A stretch of 64,000 nt of DNA from Sipunculus nudus (Eukaryota > Annelida > Sipuncula > Golfingiida > Sipunculidae), in NCBI GenBank assembly GCA_026874595.1, contig CM049317.1, positions 47,146,401 through 47,210,400 of the forward strand, read 5' to 3'. The notes beneath the pieces are model-generated. The model ran no database searches. It worked only from the letters and a program-made list of their open reading frames with translations, and was not told the origin of the DNA. The position numbers were made by a program, and so were the translations under genes. This document shows positions 1-55,317 of this stretch, piece after piece (the stretch's first letter is position 1; each line of letters opens with the position of its first letter).

Positions 1-1829
1 TTAACCAAAATTCTATGTCCACAGATCTGAGGACATATAGCTCCTGTGACTTTGATGTTCCACTTTGTGACCCACAAATTGATAGGAATCTTCACCTATT
101 GGCAGGGAAGCTATATGTGAGAGATTGAAGGTTTGGGATGATAAATTTTGCTCAAAATGCATCCCAATTTTTGTTTTAAATGTGGATCCTGTGACCTTTA
201 CCTTTGACCTCATGACCCAAAAATCAATAGGATTCTTGCTTTATTGGTTAGCCATATATGAGTCAAGTTTGAAATTCATGTATCAATCCAAGCTGGAATT
301 ATCATCTGGAAACAAATTGTTGGACAGATGGCTCCTGTGACCTTCACCTTTGACCTTGTGATCCCAATATTGATAGGGATCTTCCTTTATTGGCAAGTGA
401 GCTATATGTGCAAGATGGAAGGTTTGGGATGAAATGTTTGGCTTAAAATGCATGCACAATATTTTTAATGATGTGTCGTAACTGGAGATATCGTAAGAGG
501 TGTGTGATTTTCACCAAATATGGAAATGGTCAAGGTCACTATACTATTAAAGGTCATGACCACATTTTAAATAGGTTTCCTCATCTCACCCATATCTATA
601 CATGAAGTTTGATAAAGATCCATGAAATATTTTTTAAGTTATCTTGCTCAGAAGATTTTTCTGCGGCAGTGGCTGGACCTTGCTAAAACGATAGTTTCCC
701 CTGACTTTTTCAGGGAATATAATTATTATTCCTAAAAACCAAAGGGCAGTCCTTGATGGGATAGACTATAAGAAAAGTCTCACTTTTAAGGTTCTACAGC
801 TGGTGTTTGTGTCACATGGCAATTATATAAAATCCACTGTCACTCGCACAATAATCTTTGCGGTCACTGTCCAAGAGATGCAGTTAACAAATACCCAAGT
901 CGGGAGGATTAGCTTGGCAGTGCCAATTTCAGGGCATAATAACCCTGCTCTCTAATTAATGACAAAATCCTCTTGAACAGGGATCCTCTTTCCAGGTTTA
1001 AAATTCCTTGAATTTTCCATGCCCAGTCACTTTAATTTCCATTACTATCTTATGGTTCCATTACCCTTTGCACGGTCATTATTTTACTATCCAAATGTAA
1101 TATACATGACTTAAGTTGCATGAGCAGATATTTCAATATTAGTGCAATATCAAGCTCCCTGTGATCATTATAAAAAAGCTCAGTTTATATGTTTGTTTTT
1201 TTTTTCAAAAACATGACCAGCATCTGCAAATTAAAGTTTAAGTTCATGCAAGAAAAACACCTGAACACAACCTTATGCAGGGGCATAGCCAGAATTTGCC
1301 CAAGAGGGTTGGCTGCAGGTTAACATACATAACCATAAGGAACTATAGTTATCTGTAGTACCAGTACCTGACCATCTTGAAAAAATGTGTATATTGTATG
1401 ACTACGTGAGACAGTCAAGCTTGAAATCAATGAAAATTTAGTATTCTACCAATAATAAGCCTAGAATTTCAATATTATTGTGCCATTAATTTAAATACTC
1501 AAATCAAAGTTGCCAAAGCAAAATTGAAAATTGGAAATGGGTGAAAAAAACATCAATTATTACAAATCAACTTATTAATCATTTAACTCCTGTTTCTTAG
1601 TTATCCAATGACATATTCAGAAACAGCATTCCCCAGATAGATACCTATAGGTTTTAGTTCTTGCAAATGAAAGTGTACACTAAGTAATGAAATCTGACTT
1701 GTATCTTCATGATATTTTCATGATTGATATTTCTCCAAATTATTTTATGGATCCCTGAAGTTCTCCTATAAGGATCATTCTGGGTGTGCATTTAAAATGG
1801 CAGAAACATCCTGAGAGTGGAATAAGAGC
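1..1829. repeat. Degenerate dispersed repeat, then unassigned intron/flank
   Basis: Positions 1-470 contain about three degenerate direct copies of a roughly 120-bp segment ('ggctcctgtgacctt...tttgacct...gatagg.atctt...ttattggcaag...ctatatgtg...ggtttgggatgaaa'). The remainder to 1829 shows no exon, RNA gene or tandem array that I can support. It should be within the last COPA intron. Confidence 0.5.
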
Positions 1830-3375
1830 ACTCTAAGAGCTCTACTGACAGAATGAATCCTGAAAGTGGCTTCAGAGCACTTTAGAGCTCTCCTGACGAA
1901 TTGCATCTGGAAAGCAGAATCAGAGCACTCTGGAGCTCTTCTAGCAGAAAACATTCTGACGGGAGAATATGAGCACTCTGGAGCTCTCCTGGAAGAATAA
2001 ATCCTGAGGGTGGCATCAGGGCACTCTCAAGCTATTCTGACAGAATGAATCATGTAAGTGGCTTCAGAGCACTTTAGAGCTCTCCTGGCAGAACGCATCT
2101 GGAAAGCAGAACCAGAGCACTCTGGAGCTCTTCTAGCAGAAAACATCCTGACGGGAGAATCAGAGCACTCTGGAGCTCTCCTGGAAGAATACATCCTGAG
2201 GGTGGCATCAGGGCACTCTCAAGCTATCCCAACAGAATGAATCTTGTAAGTGGCTTCAGAGCACTTTAGAGCTCTCCTGGCAGAACGAATCTGGAAAGCA
2301 GAATCAGAGCACTCTGGAGCTCTCCTGGCAGAAAACATCCTGACGGGAGAATCAGAGCACTCTGGAGCTTTCCTAGCAGGATGCATCCTCAGAGCAAAAT
2401 CAGAGCACTGAGCTTACATATATGGTAAAACAATTGACCCATGGGACATGAGGCTCAACTGACTGACAAAATAACCTTCCATAGGCAACTAATTAAAATA
2501 ATGTAGGTGGCATCATAGTTCATGCATATAACCTCAAGTTCATCAAAAACTATAAGCACACCAAATTTGAATACAATCCATTCAGCTGTTCCTGAGGAAT
2601 ATGGCAATTTGTTTGTATTTTGTGTTATTTCTGAGCTTTCTAGAGCTTGACTGAAACTGCATCCTGAGATTGGCATCAGAGCACTCTGGAGCTCTCCTGA
2701 TAGAATGCAACCTGAGAGTGGCATCAGAGCACTCTTGAGCTCTCCTGACAGAATGCATTCTTAGAGCAGAATCAGAGCACTCTGGTGCTTTTCTGACAGA
2801 ATGCATCCTGAGAGTGGCATCAGAGCACTCTGAAGCTCTCCTGATAGAATGCATCCTCAGAGCAGGACCAGAGCACTTTAAAGCTCTCCTGGCAGAACAC
2901 ATCTGGAAAGCAGAACCATAGCACTCTGGAGCTCTTCTAGCAGAAAACATCCTGACGGGAGAATCAGAACACTCTGGAGCTCTCCTGGAAGAATACATCC
3001 TGAGGGTGGCATCAGGGCACTCTCAAGCTATCCCGACAGAATGAATCCTGTAAGTGGCTTCAGAGCACTTTAGAGCTCTCCTGGCAGAACGCATCTGGAA
3101 AGCAGAACCAGAGCACTCTGGTGCTTTTCTGACAGAATGCATCCTGAGAGTGGCATCAGAGCACTCTGAAGCTCTCCTGATAGAATACAACCTGAGAGTG
3201 GCATCAGAGCACTCTGGAGCTCTCCTGACAGAATGCAACCTGAGAGTGGCATCAGAGCACTCTGGAGCTCTCCTGACAGAATGCAACCTGAGAGTGGCAT
3301 CAGAGCACTCTGGAGCTCTCCTGACAGAATGCAACCTGAGAGCTATACAATACTCTTTCTGACAGACTTAGCACT
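1830..3375. repeat. 48-bp minisatellite, interrupted at about 2406-2645
   Basis: Roughly 26 imperfect copies of a 48-bp unit around 'agagcactctggagctctcc' and 'gaatgcatcctgagagtggc'. As 48 is a multiple of three, pseudo-reading frames of 16-residue repeats stay open on both strands; these are not genes. About 240 bp of unrelated sequence splits the array. It lies in the last COPA intron. Confidence 0.9.
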
Positions 3376-4037
3376 GCTTATTTGATCACTTTGGTACAAC
3401 CATGACAAAATGTCTTTTTTTTAAAGTCCACTATTCCATCTAAGTATTTATGGACTGATTTGAAACTCGAACATGCCTTCACAAACACATCATCTGACAC
3501 AAGCTATACAGTGCAGTGACTTAAGCTTAATACAAGTATATTCTGTTCCACTCCATCCCTCTGTCCACCTTACTTTCTTCACACTTATTTTGTCAGCTAC
3601 TATAATGCAGCTGTTATCATAGGGGGATTTGTGGCAATTTATATATATATATATATACTTTGTGACACCAGGGCAGTTTTGTAATATTTAGAAAGAGCTA
3701 TAAAATTTTAACTTATTCCTGGGGGGGGGATACTTACAAGCCTCATAGCTCTGAGAATATAGGTCACAGTGACCTCATTTTAGGTTTCTAAGGAGATTTT
3801 TCATGACCTCCCTGGATATTCAGTTATAGGGTTTCTAGGCTAACAGTGTCAAACGTTCCAGTCTCTTGTACGGATGGACAGACAGATGATCAGCTGAGCT
3901 AAAATTTTATCACAATAAAACAGGTGAAGAGGGGTAGAGGAATGGCGCATTCTTCATGAATGCAGAATCAGTTACATATAAGGAGGGCTCTAATGAGTGG
4001 CAGAGCTGCATGATTTAACTAAAAGTAACAAAATTAC

Positions 4038-47722
<43,685 letters not shown>

Positions 47723-47802
47723 GGTGCACCCAATCTATGGCTGCTACCTTGTGAGACACACCTTCAGCTGTTCACCGGCAAACAAGTGTCAAATCCTTCC
47801 AG

Positions 47803-47832
47803 CGTGGAATCAAAATGGTGGCTTCCACGTCA
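47803..47832 (-). promoter_or_regulatory. COPA: ERSE-like and UPRE-like elements upstream of COPA
   Basis: On the COPA strand TGACGTGG occurs at 47832-47825, identical to the XBP1/ATF6 UPRE core, about 105 bp upstream of the ATG. Next to it, at 47821-47803, is CCACC-N9-CCACG, which has the spacing of an ERSE (CCAAT-N9-CCACG) with a perfect CCACG half and a degenerate CCAAT half. Coat components are induced with secretory load in other animals, so the location makes sense. The transcription start is not known, so these could lie in the 5' UTR. Confidence 0.45.
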
Positions 47833-49557
47833 CTTTGTTGTTATTAGCCTAAGCGGCCCTAACAACTGAAACCCTGTGTGAAAAGGAATTAAACTTATAT
47901 GCACATTGTTGATTGAACAGGAATATCATATGATCGTCAGTAACTTTAATCGCAAATCACAGATTTGCATGGCAACAAATTTAATTTACTCTTTATTTTT
48001 TTTCTATGCTATAAGTAGAATAGATTGGTACCTTGGCTAAATAATTGTGTACGTAGACTGGTACCATGCACTATAAAATAATCGCGTTGCTCCTAGTTTC
48101 TTACACAGACACACGGTGGCGCTCTTCGCTCTTCTACTTTTACCGACCTGCCTCTCTCGATGAGCCTGTGAAATAACAGTCCAGAGCTGACAGGCTGATT
48201 TATAACTGTTTGGCCAAAAATGTTGGTTTCTTAGGCACATTTACATAAATCAGTGCAGGAGGGCAATTTTTGCCTGATAGTTGTAAATATTCAATACAAT
48301 TTCATAAGGTCAAGAATTACTGAACATGCAGTTGTGTCGTACCATAAAAAAGAGACGGTGCTGTGCTTGAGATACCTGCAACCTGTTTTATTTTCCTCCT
48401 CCCTTTGCAGTAAACGGTTCGAAAAGGCCTCGCAAGGACAGGATCATTTGAGGCTGGAAATGATCATCGACTGAAGGGGGGGGGGGGGGGTACACTTACT
48501 TTGAATTATATTAGGTCATTACACTTAGCGGACTTTATTCCATGCAGCTTCATCAACCTATTATGTCTATTTTATCGTAGCCATGTATCCGTTGCCCCCA
48601 AAACAAACGGATACCAGCCCAGCGAGGATTGCCAATGTTGTTACATTTCGTTTTGACTGACAGCTAACCAGCCCGACAACCGCTGGTTATATAAATATAT
48701 AGGCTTTCAAGTGAAGCCGGGGGTGGGGTGGGGCGCCCCAACTTTTTGGCCAAAGGGTTGTGGTCAGTGTGACCTTTGTTTGAGAAATTATGCAAATACC
48801 ACCAATTTGTAAGGAAAATCCATTGTATTTATTCCCATTCTATACATGCCTTGCACACGTGAAAACAACATGGACTTTATTTCTCATTTTCGTGCGTTTA
48901 GTAATATATGTCATTATTGTGTAAATTTTAGAGGTAATTGAATTTTATAAAATGCAATTTATTTTAGTGAGAACGGTAGGAAATATTTTTGTCGGCTGAA
49001 TATTTAAACTGATAGGCCTAACCTTATAGGTAGGTCTGCTTTGGAATATAACAATTTTGCATATAACTCAATGTATAATTACATAATTGAAATCAGGTAC
49101 ATCAAAGTTCTGTATATGTCAATGTTAATATTAATTTGATAATTACATCTTGAACTCCATGTAAGTTTGAAAATGCTATACCCTTTAATTGCTTCTAAGT
49201 ATGTTTGTTTCGTGCTTCACAGTACCGTGTATGTCTATGGTTTTGAGTAAATTAAAAACACAATAACGGATCTGAAGTTTTATTTAGATTTTTAATTTGA
49301 CTATATATGGGTATAAATATTATCACTTTGGCATACATGAATCTGTAAATTCAAAATTTTCTCATTTTTTGTGTGGTGCAGCATGTGATTGAAAGTGAGA
49401 AAATGGTCAAAACACTATAGTGAAAATACATATTGTACTTTTTTTTTTCAAATTTTCCTTTTTCCTAAACCCTACCCCTTCGGACGCTTACGTCCCCTCA
49501 AACTCGCTACCCTTGCATAATGCGGCCCCTACCCTTTCAAAAACGCTCCAAACCCTA

Positions 49558-49603
<46 letters not shown>

Positions 49604-49900
49604 TAATAAATATTCCTGCAGCTTGGGACTATATAGACTTTGACCTTATATGTGAGTCTATATAGATCCTCTTATCTTGTGCAATTTGCTCTATCATTCA
49701 ACCAAAAATAAAATACTGAAAGTTAAATTTTGCTTCCAAAACACTTTTTTCCCCGATCCTCATCATACTGAACACTCCGAATATCTCAATCGAATCTGTG
49801 CCCCACACACTATAAATGCATGTTAAGACATGAAACCGCGTAACGGGTCGATTATTTACATGCATAACGTAGTGCAGAACAACAGTTCATATTATAAACA
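47833..49900. other. COPA upstream region / intergenic
   Basis: Besides the repeat fragment at 48525-48700 and (TA)n at 49560-49595, I see no supported gene. COPA 5' UTR exons or core promoter should lie in the first few hundred bases, but no TATA box or start site could be assigned. Confidence 0.4.
48525..48700 (-). repeat. Fragment of the same family, inverted relative to 43190
   Basis: The reverse complement reads 'gttagctgtcagtcaaaacg', 'aatgtaacaacattggcaat', 'ctcgctgggctggtatccg' and 'cggatacatggctac', closely matching 43190-43416. A poly-G run at 48477-48490 precedes it. Confidence 0.55.
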
Positions 49901-50742
49901 CACTCTAAAAACAGATTGGTCAAATATTTGACCAATTTGGTTGGTGAGATTATATTGGTTGTTTTAACTAACACATTGGTAATTTCAACCAACATGTCGG
50001 CCAACTGATTGGTGATTTTCATCAGTGGTTATTGGTCGATCATTTGGTTGCATATATTTAACCAATTTAACTGGCTTAGTTAAAAATTGGTATAGATTTT
50101 AACAACATATTAGTTATTTTTACCAACTGATGGTCAAGCAATGACCAAACCGATTGGTCAGTTTTACATAAGACACAAATTTGGTGCATATCAGTTAAGA
50201 GTGATGTGAGTATTTTTTGGCTGAGGGGCAAAACGTCTGATTTGTATGCGATCGGTCTCAGGTTCGATTCCACGCTGGGGCGGAATATGTTTCCCCCTTG
50301 AAAGCCGCACCGAAGCAAGTCGAATCTGAAGAATGGCCTGTAACAAGATTTCCAATCTATCTGGAGAATAAAACAACTGAAATAAGGAGTGAAAGTAGCA
50401 GTGCACACATAAACGTGTCCACTAGTCTGACCAACTGGAATTGATTGATGTGACCAATGTATTATCTTTTCATAATTTGTTTTGGTTGAACTCGACCTAA
50501 CCAACGTTTTTTGGTTAAGTTGACCTTTATTTTAGTCTAGAAAAACTACATTAACCAAAAATGATGCATGGTTATTCCAACCTTAATATTGGTTGATATG
50601 ACCATTGTCTGTATATCGGTTAAATTTAACCGAAACAAATTGGTAAGTTGAACCAATTATTTGTTCGGACACATTTTAACCAAGCAAATTGGTTAAATTA
50701 AACCAATATTGTAGTTATTTTAACCAATTCGTTTTTAAAGTG
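49901..50742. mobile_element. Fold-back element built of TTGGT/ACCAA motifs
   Basis: Ends CACTCTAAAAACAGATTGGT and, reversed, CACTTTAAAAACGAATTGGT form imperfect TIRs. Between them dozens of 'accaattTGGT'-like motifs occur in both orientations, giving strong self-complementarity. About 50215-50290 is unrelated and tRNA-like. It resembles a MITE with a SINE-type insertion. No target duplication was defined. Confidence 0.6.
50215..50290 (+). repeat. tRNA-derived (SINE-like) segment inside the fold-back element
   Basis: TGGCTGAGGGG (A-box-like, 50218-50228) and GGTTCGATTCC (a good B-box match, 50261-50271) have tRNA spacing, with 'gtctgatttgtatgcg' where the anticodon arm would be (TGT, Thr-like). 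It lacks a convincing acceptor stem and CCA context, so it is not called as a functional tRNA. Confidence 0.5.
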
Positions 50743-51665
50743 CAAGAGGATGCCCTGTAGACGGGACCAAGAATAATGAAAGGATAAAACTTGAACTGAG
50801 GTCGAGAGGGTAAAAAAATTTCTAAAAATGTGTGTGTGTTTTAATTTCCATGATAAAACAAATTTTAAATAGGCTTAACAAAACATAACAAAACAGCTAT
50901 TTGAAACTTAGAAATATACAGACGGCAAGGATCCAGGTCCAAACACTAGCTGAAAACACGTGAAAAGTTTAAACTCATCACCTTGAGTAGTTTTACCAAG
51001 TCACTCTTTCTCCGGAAACAAACTTCCCACAAACTACTCAGTCTGAGAGGTTTTCTTCTTAAAACAGAAACACGTCATGTTTTTACCTTTACCGCGAGGG
51101 GACACTACTACCGATATGTGACATGATGCGATACCGCCCAATTTAACCGCTAAGGCAGCCATACAGACATGTATAGCACTGCACAGACAGCTGAGTGTTA
51201 GGGGTAAGTTAAACAATTGATTGTCTCCATCTGTTGTATCTGGAATATTATGTAGAACCAGTAGGAATTCCAGGCGTTAATTTAGTGAGATTCAGAAGGT
51301 GGTGGCAGCCTGTTTTGCTCCCAGAATAATATGTACAGTCATAAGTTGTATACTACTACCACCCTGTGGTGAATATGTATCCATAACAGTGCTCAGCTGC
51401 TGTAGCCGGCAGCACACAGCCTAAGGTCACATACTTAACCCCTGGTTGATGTTAATCTACGATGTGCTGCAAACTCAAGTTGAGGAATTTTCCTTGTAAA
51501 AGTACTCACTTAGAGCATCATCAGTCTGAGTAGTTTTAATTCATTAGGGCAATGAGTTTATATTTTCAGTGCAAGAGATCGATATTGAATCGTCGAAGTC
51601 TCTAATTGGCTGAGGTATATACTAGTATTGTTTGACAGGAGAAATCCGGTTGGTACATCAATCAT

Positions 51666-51666
<1 letters not shown>
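50743..51666. other. Intergenic, no supported feature
   Basis: Mixed-composition sequence. The short motif 'actactcagtctgag' at about 51035 recurs as its complement near 51525 ('cagtctgagtagttt'), perhaps the ends of a small degenerate element. Confidence 0.35.

Positions 51667-51724
<58 letters not shown>
51667..51724. repeat. (TA)n microsatellite
   Basis: About 28 uninterrupted 'ta' units at the left margin of the LINE-derived region. Comparable runs occur at 3641-3656, 27478-27502, 49560-49595, 53656-53690, 57190-57250 and 63870-63915. Confidence 0.95.
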
Positions 51725-51729
<5 letters not shown>

Positions 51730-53510
51730 CCTCTGAGACGGGTATTGTGGTTGAGAGGCTTGCGTGGCTCCGTGACTTGCCGAAGGATAGAGCCCAAACA
51801 AAGCGTGATCCACCGGGCGGGGAATTTTTTTCTTATGAAGACAACGGCCACTATGGGTAGAAAGGACTCATCAGCCATGGAAGGCAGTATTCTAGTAGGG
51901 TTAACCAAGCTCTTCAATTAAGCCCTAACACGGTATTGGTCCACTCATGGACTTAGAGTTTAAAAGGTTGACTTGGGGGTCAACAACCCCAATCGTAAAA
52001 ACACAGAAACTACAACTACTTCAGAGCAAATATGCCTGATTTAAGAAGATTCTTCCTCTGGAGGATTTTTGACACAGGCTAGTGAAAGCCTACGGGAAGC
52101 CAGTTTGAAACAAGCAGGGCAACACAAGTTGCCAGGGAGATGAGGAGATACAAAATCAAGGTACTTGGCCTCTGCGAGACCAGATGGAATGGTGCTGGAC
52201 AAACCAGGCTGGCAACAGGAGACAATTCGGCCACGAGGACGAAGACCATGAACACAACCAGGGTGTTGCCTTTTTTAATTCACCTGATGCCACACGAGCA
52301 TTGATTGGACGGAAACCAGTGTCTCCCAAGATTGTGACAGCACTGTTCATCATACAGTATTATGCACCCATCAACGTTGCTGACAAAACTTTTCAGCAGT
52401 ATACAGAACTCCATCGACCAGATCCCTGGGAGGGACCTTTAGATCCCATGGGTGATCTGAACGCCAAAGTGGATGAGGACAGTGGTAGGAAAGAACTCTT
52501 CATGGGCAAGCACGGACTTGGCACCTGCAACAACATAAAAGTACCCTCAAGGCAAGTTGGATTTCTCCAAATGGACACACATCGAACCAAATTGACCATC
52601 TGACCATTGAAGGGAAATTGAGACGTAGCCTGCACGATGTGAGAGTGAAGGGAGGAGCAGTCGCTGCATCAGATCAACACCTTGTACTTGGAACACTGCG
52701 GTTGAGACTGCGAGCCTTTCGTAAAACCTCAGACCGGCCCAGCCATAAATTCAATACCCACCACCTCAAGTACAGTAAAGTAGCAAAGGAGTTTGCTTCT
52801 GAGGTCAGAAACCAGTTTGATACTATAACTGGACTCTGTGAAGAGACCATAAACGCCCACTCGACCAAACTTCAAGAGACATGGGGATCCTCCACCGACA
52901 AAGACAGAGATCTTAAAAGCAATTAAATCCCTAAAGAACGGTAAAGCCCCAAGACCAGATGTTATTCCACCAGAAGCACTTAAGATAGTTGTAACAACGG
53001 CCACAGATATGCTGCACCAACTACTCCAGAAGACCTGGGATAAGGAACAGCTTCTTGCAGAGTGGAAAAGGGCTATTTATTCAAATTACCAAAGAAAGGA
53101 GACCTGTGCCTTTGCAACAACTGGCGTAGAATCCTGTTATTCTCCATCCACAGTAAGGTACTCGCAAGGGTTGTCCTGGAGAGACTGATGATTGCAGTTG
53201 ACAAGACACTACGGCCTGAGCAAGCAAGATTCTGCCAAGACAAGTCCTGTACAGATCATATCGCCACACTCCATATCATCAACGAGCAGTCCATTGAGTG
53301 GCGAGCCTCACTGTACACCACCTTTGTTGATTTTGAAAAGGCTTTCGACAGCGTGGAACGAGGAGTGAACCGGAAGGTGATGCAGCACTATAGCCTACCA
53401 CCAAAGAGAGTTTCAATCATCCAACAGTTCTGTGACATGGATCCACGACCCAGGTCATCCACAACGGGAAGCTGACAGACCCCTTCACAGTCAGACTCCT
53501 TTATGGCAGG
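51725..53510 (+). pseudogene. Truncated non-LTR retrotransposon (LINE): endonuclease and partial RT
   Basis: Frame-broken coding sequence. The endonuclease part reads LCETRWNGAGQTRL near 52155, then NQGVAFFNSPDATRALIGRK, QYYAPIN and GDLNAKVDEDSGRKE with GKHGLG. The RT part reads KNGKAPRPDVIPPEALK near 52935, LPKKGDLCLCNNWRRI, RPEQARFCQDKSCTDHIATL and TTFVDFEKAFDSVERG. It stops near 53510 before the catalytic FADD box. Frameshifts and stops divide it into at least five pieces. Clade (RTE- or CR1-like) is not resolved. It lies in + orientation between COPA and the apoL-like gene. Confidence 0.85.
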
Positions 53511-53651
53511 AGAAAAATAATTTCTTTAACAACATCACTGAATAATATAAAGACAGCCGAACATTACTATCCGAGCCATGGAAATGGAGTTGCATTAGTT
53601 CTTATATATCGTTGCCTAATCCATGTGAAAGATATTCTTAATTTCTTCTTT

Positions 53652-53693
<42 letters not shown>

Positions 53694-54490
53694 TATTATT
53701 CTTCTATCTCCCACTTCCCTTATCAATTCTATATCATGATCATGATATACAACACCTTTCCTATAATTATTCTTTCGTCATCAACAGATAAACATAATCA
53801 CATTTACGTATGCCTAATGGAGTAGTTAATAGTCTTTACAATTTGGTAGATGTTGTTCCTTTGCACACAGGTAGAGACACTTTGACTTAAGGGTGTGTTA
53901 ATATGAGCAAACGGTGAAATGTCACAGTTATAAGTAATAGCTTATATCAGATAAACCAAAACCTACAGAGCGTATATACAAAAATAATAAAACGGGAATA
54001 TACGTCATGTGTCCTAAGGAGGTATATTCCATGTCTTTTCCATGTCATGTGTCCTTAATGAGGTATTTTCCATGTCTCTCCATAAATCCTGTTAATTTTG
54101 GGGCACGTCATCTATTAGAAACTTCGCCAGTGTATGCAACTGGCGACGTTGGCTGATGGAGAATCCATCACTCCCGAACCCAGCCAAAGTCGCGGGACCT
54201 GTCCCAGCACAAGAACGGGTCATATTCTGGTATCCAAATGTTAGATGGTACTTTATTCCCTTATGATATGTTTATTGAGGGAATGTTATTCCACAGGGAA
54301 GCTATATATGTATACAGTTGTGACGTCCCTTGGCAGAATTCTAAGTGTACACCGGAGAAGGTCTTTTCACTACTGATATATATGTACAATTTGTCCTATA
54401 ATATCAAAAATTTAATATCAAAAATCAAGTATGGTAAAGAAAAGTTACAATTGTACGTCAGAAGGTTTATTTTCGATATAAGTTCCTGTC
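53511..54490. other. Intergenic, 3' of the apoL-like exon
   Basis: (TA)n at 53656-53690 and a short direct repeat at about 54000-54085 ('tcatgtgtcct.aa.gaggta'). Otherwise I see nothing. Confidence 0.4.
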
Positions 54491-55317
54491 CTAATCCTCC
54501 TCTGGACAAGTTGAAAGCTCTCTGTAGATTTCATCAATTCTCTTGTACTCTGTCTCAAGATGGTTTATGATCCTGCGCATTTCTCTACTGGCTTCCTTTC
54601 TATTTTTTACCAGGGTCTGTATATTACTTCCAAGATTATGCACAGCTAGAGGCAACTCAATTGAAGTTATTATATTGCCGGCAAAGCGTTTGGCTGTTTG
54701 ATCAGCAGCAAATCTTGCACTCCTTGGTGTCACGGCAGAAGCATTTCTTGCAGCAAAAAAAAACTCCTTCACATGCTTCGCAAAGTCTTTCGCCGCTTCA
54801 AATGTCTGTTCCCCACTGTAGAGGAATTCCTTTAACTCGTCTTTGCTGATTCCTGGGAAATGGTGCACTGCTTCATTAACATGGCGGTCGATCTTTGCTA
54901 GAGCGTCTTTTATCTCTTTGTAACGTTTGTTGTCTTCGTCTATCAACATTTGTGCCTCATCTCTCTTTCCAGCTTCTATTGCCAATTTGACAAGGGTAGT
55001 CCCAAAATCTGCGAGAGCACTGGCAACCCCTACACCCATAGCCGGCAGAACGAGAGGGGGGATTAGTATTCCTGCACATGCAAGTATAGGGCGCCCGCGG
55101 TTCCCACACCAGCGGCTGTAGTTTGGGCTATTCTGGCGTTTGTCTCATGTTTGTCCAAATCGTCAGCTATTTTATTCAGCAATTTTATCAATCGTTTTCT
55201 TTCAGGCAACCAGTTTTCTAAGGCACCGTGAAGTTTAATCAAATGTTGTTTTGCCTCTTTTACAATTTTAGACAAAACTCCATGGTCTTGAACTTCTTCG
55301 CCCATTCTCTTGTAAAC
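54491..55317 (-). pseudogene. Apolipoprotein L-like protein, terminal exon with a frameshift
   Basis: The apoL family are amphipathic-helix, membrane-inserting proteins. The exon starts after TTTCTACATAAG at 55317. An in-frame Met at 55305 begins MGEEVQDHG, then a helical stretch with KRLIKLLNKIADDLDKHE and ARIAQTTAAGVGTAG. Near 55090 the frame shifts: the reading continues in another frame with a Gly/Leu/Pro/Ala-rich hydrophobic segment, GVASALADFGTTLVKLAIE, and Lys/Glu-rich coiled-coil helices to a stop at 54491 (STCPEED). A charged helix, short hydrophobic hairpin and coiled-coil tail is the apoL layout. The two frames join with one base missing around 55088-55092, which may be a real lesion or an assembly error; both halves are otherwise intact over about 70 and 190 codons. 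Upstream exons were not found. Confidence 0.65.

Noticed and set aside
3023-3362. Overlapping 100-codon frames (MHSVRRAPECSDATLRL-type repeats) on both strands
   Set aside because: Same reason: a 48-bp tandem array whose period is a multiple of three.
1-4037. Last COPA exon
   Set aside because: I searched the minus strand for the conserved Gly-Lys-Pro-Val-Glu-Lys-Cys-Pro-Leu tail after exon 30 and saw nothing comparable; it must lie outside the window.
50215-50290. Functional tRNA gene
   Set aside because: A- and B-box-like motifs are present but no proper acceptor stem is seen; it lies within a repeat, so it is described as tRNA-derived.
54238-54570. 110-codon plus-strand frame overlapping the apoL-like exon
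   Set aside because: Its downstream part is antisense to the well-supported minus-strand coding exon, and no family resemblance was seen.
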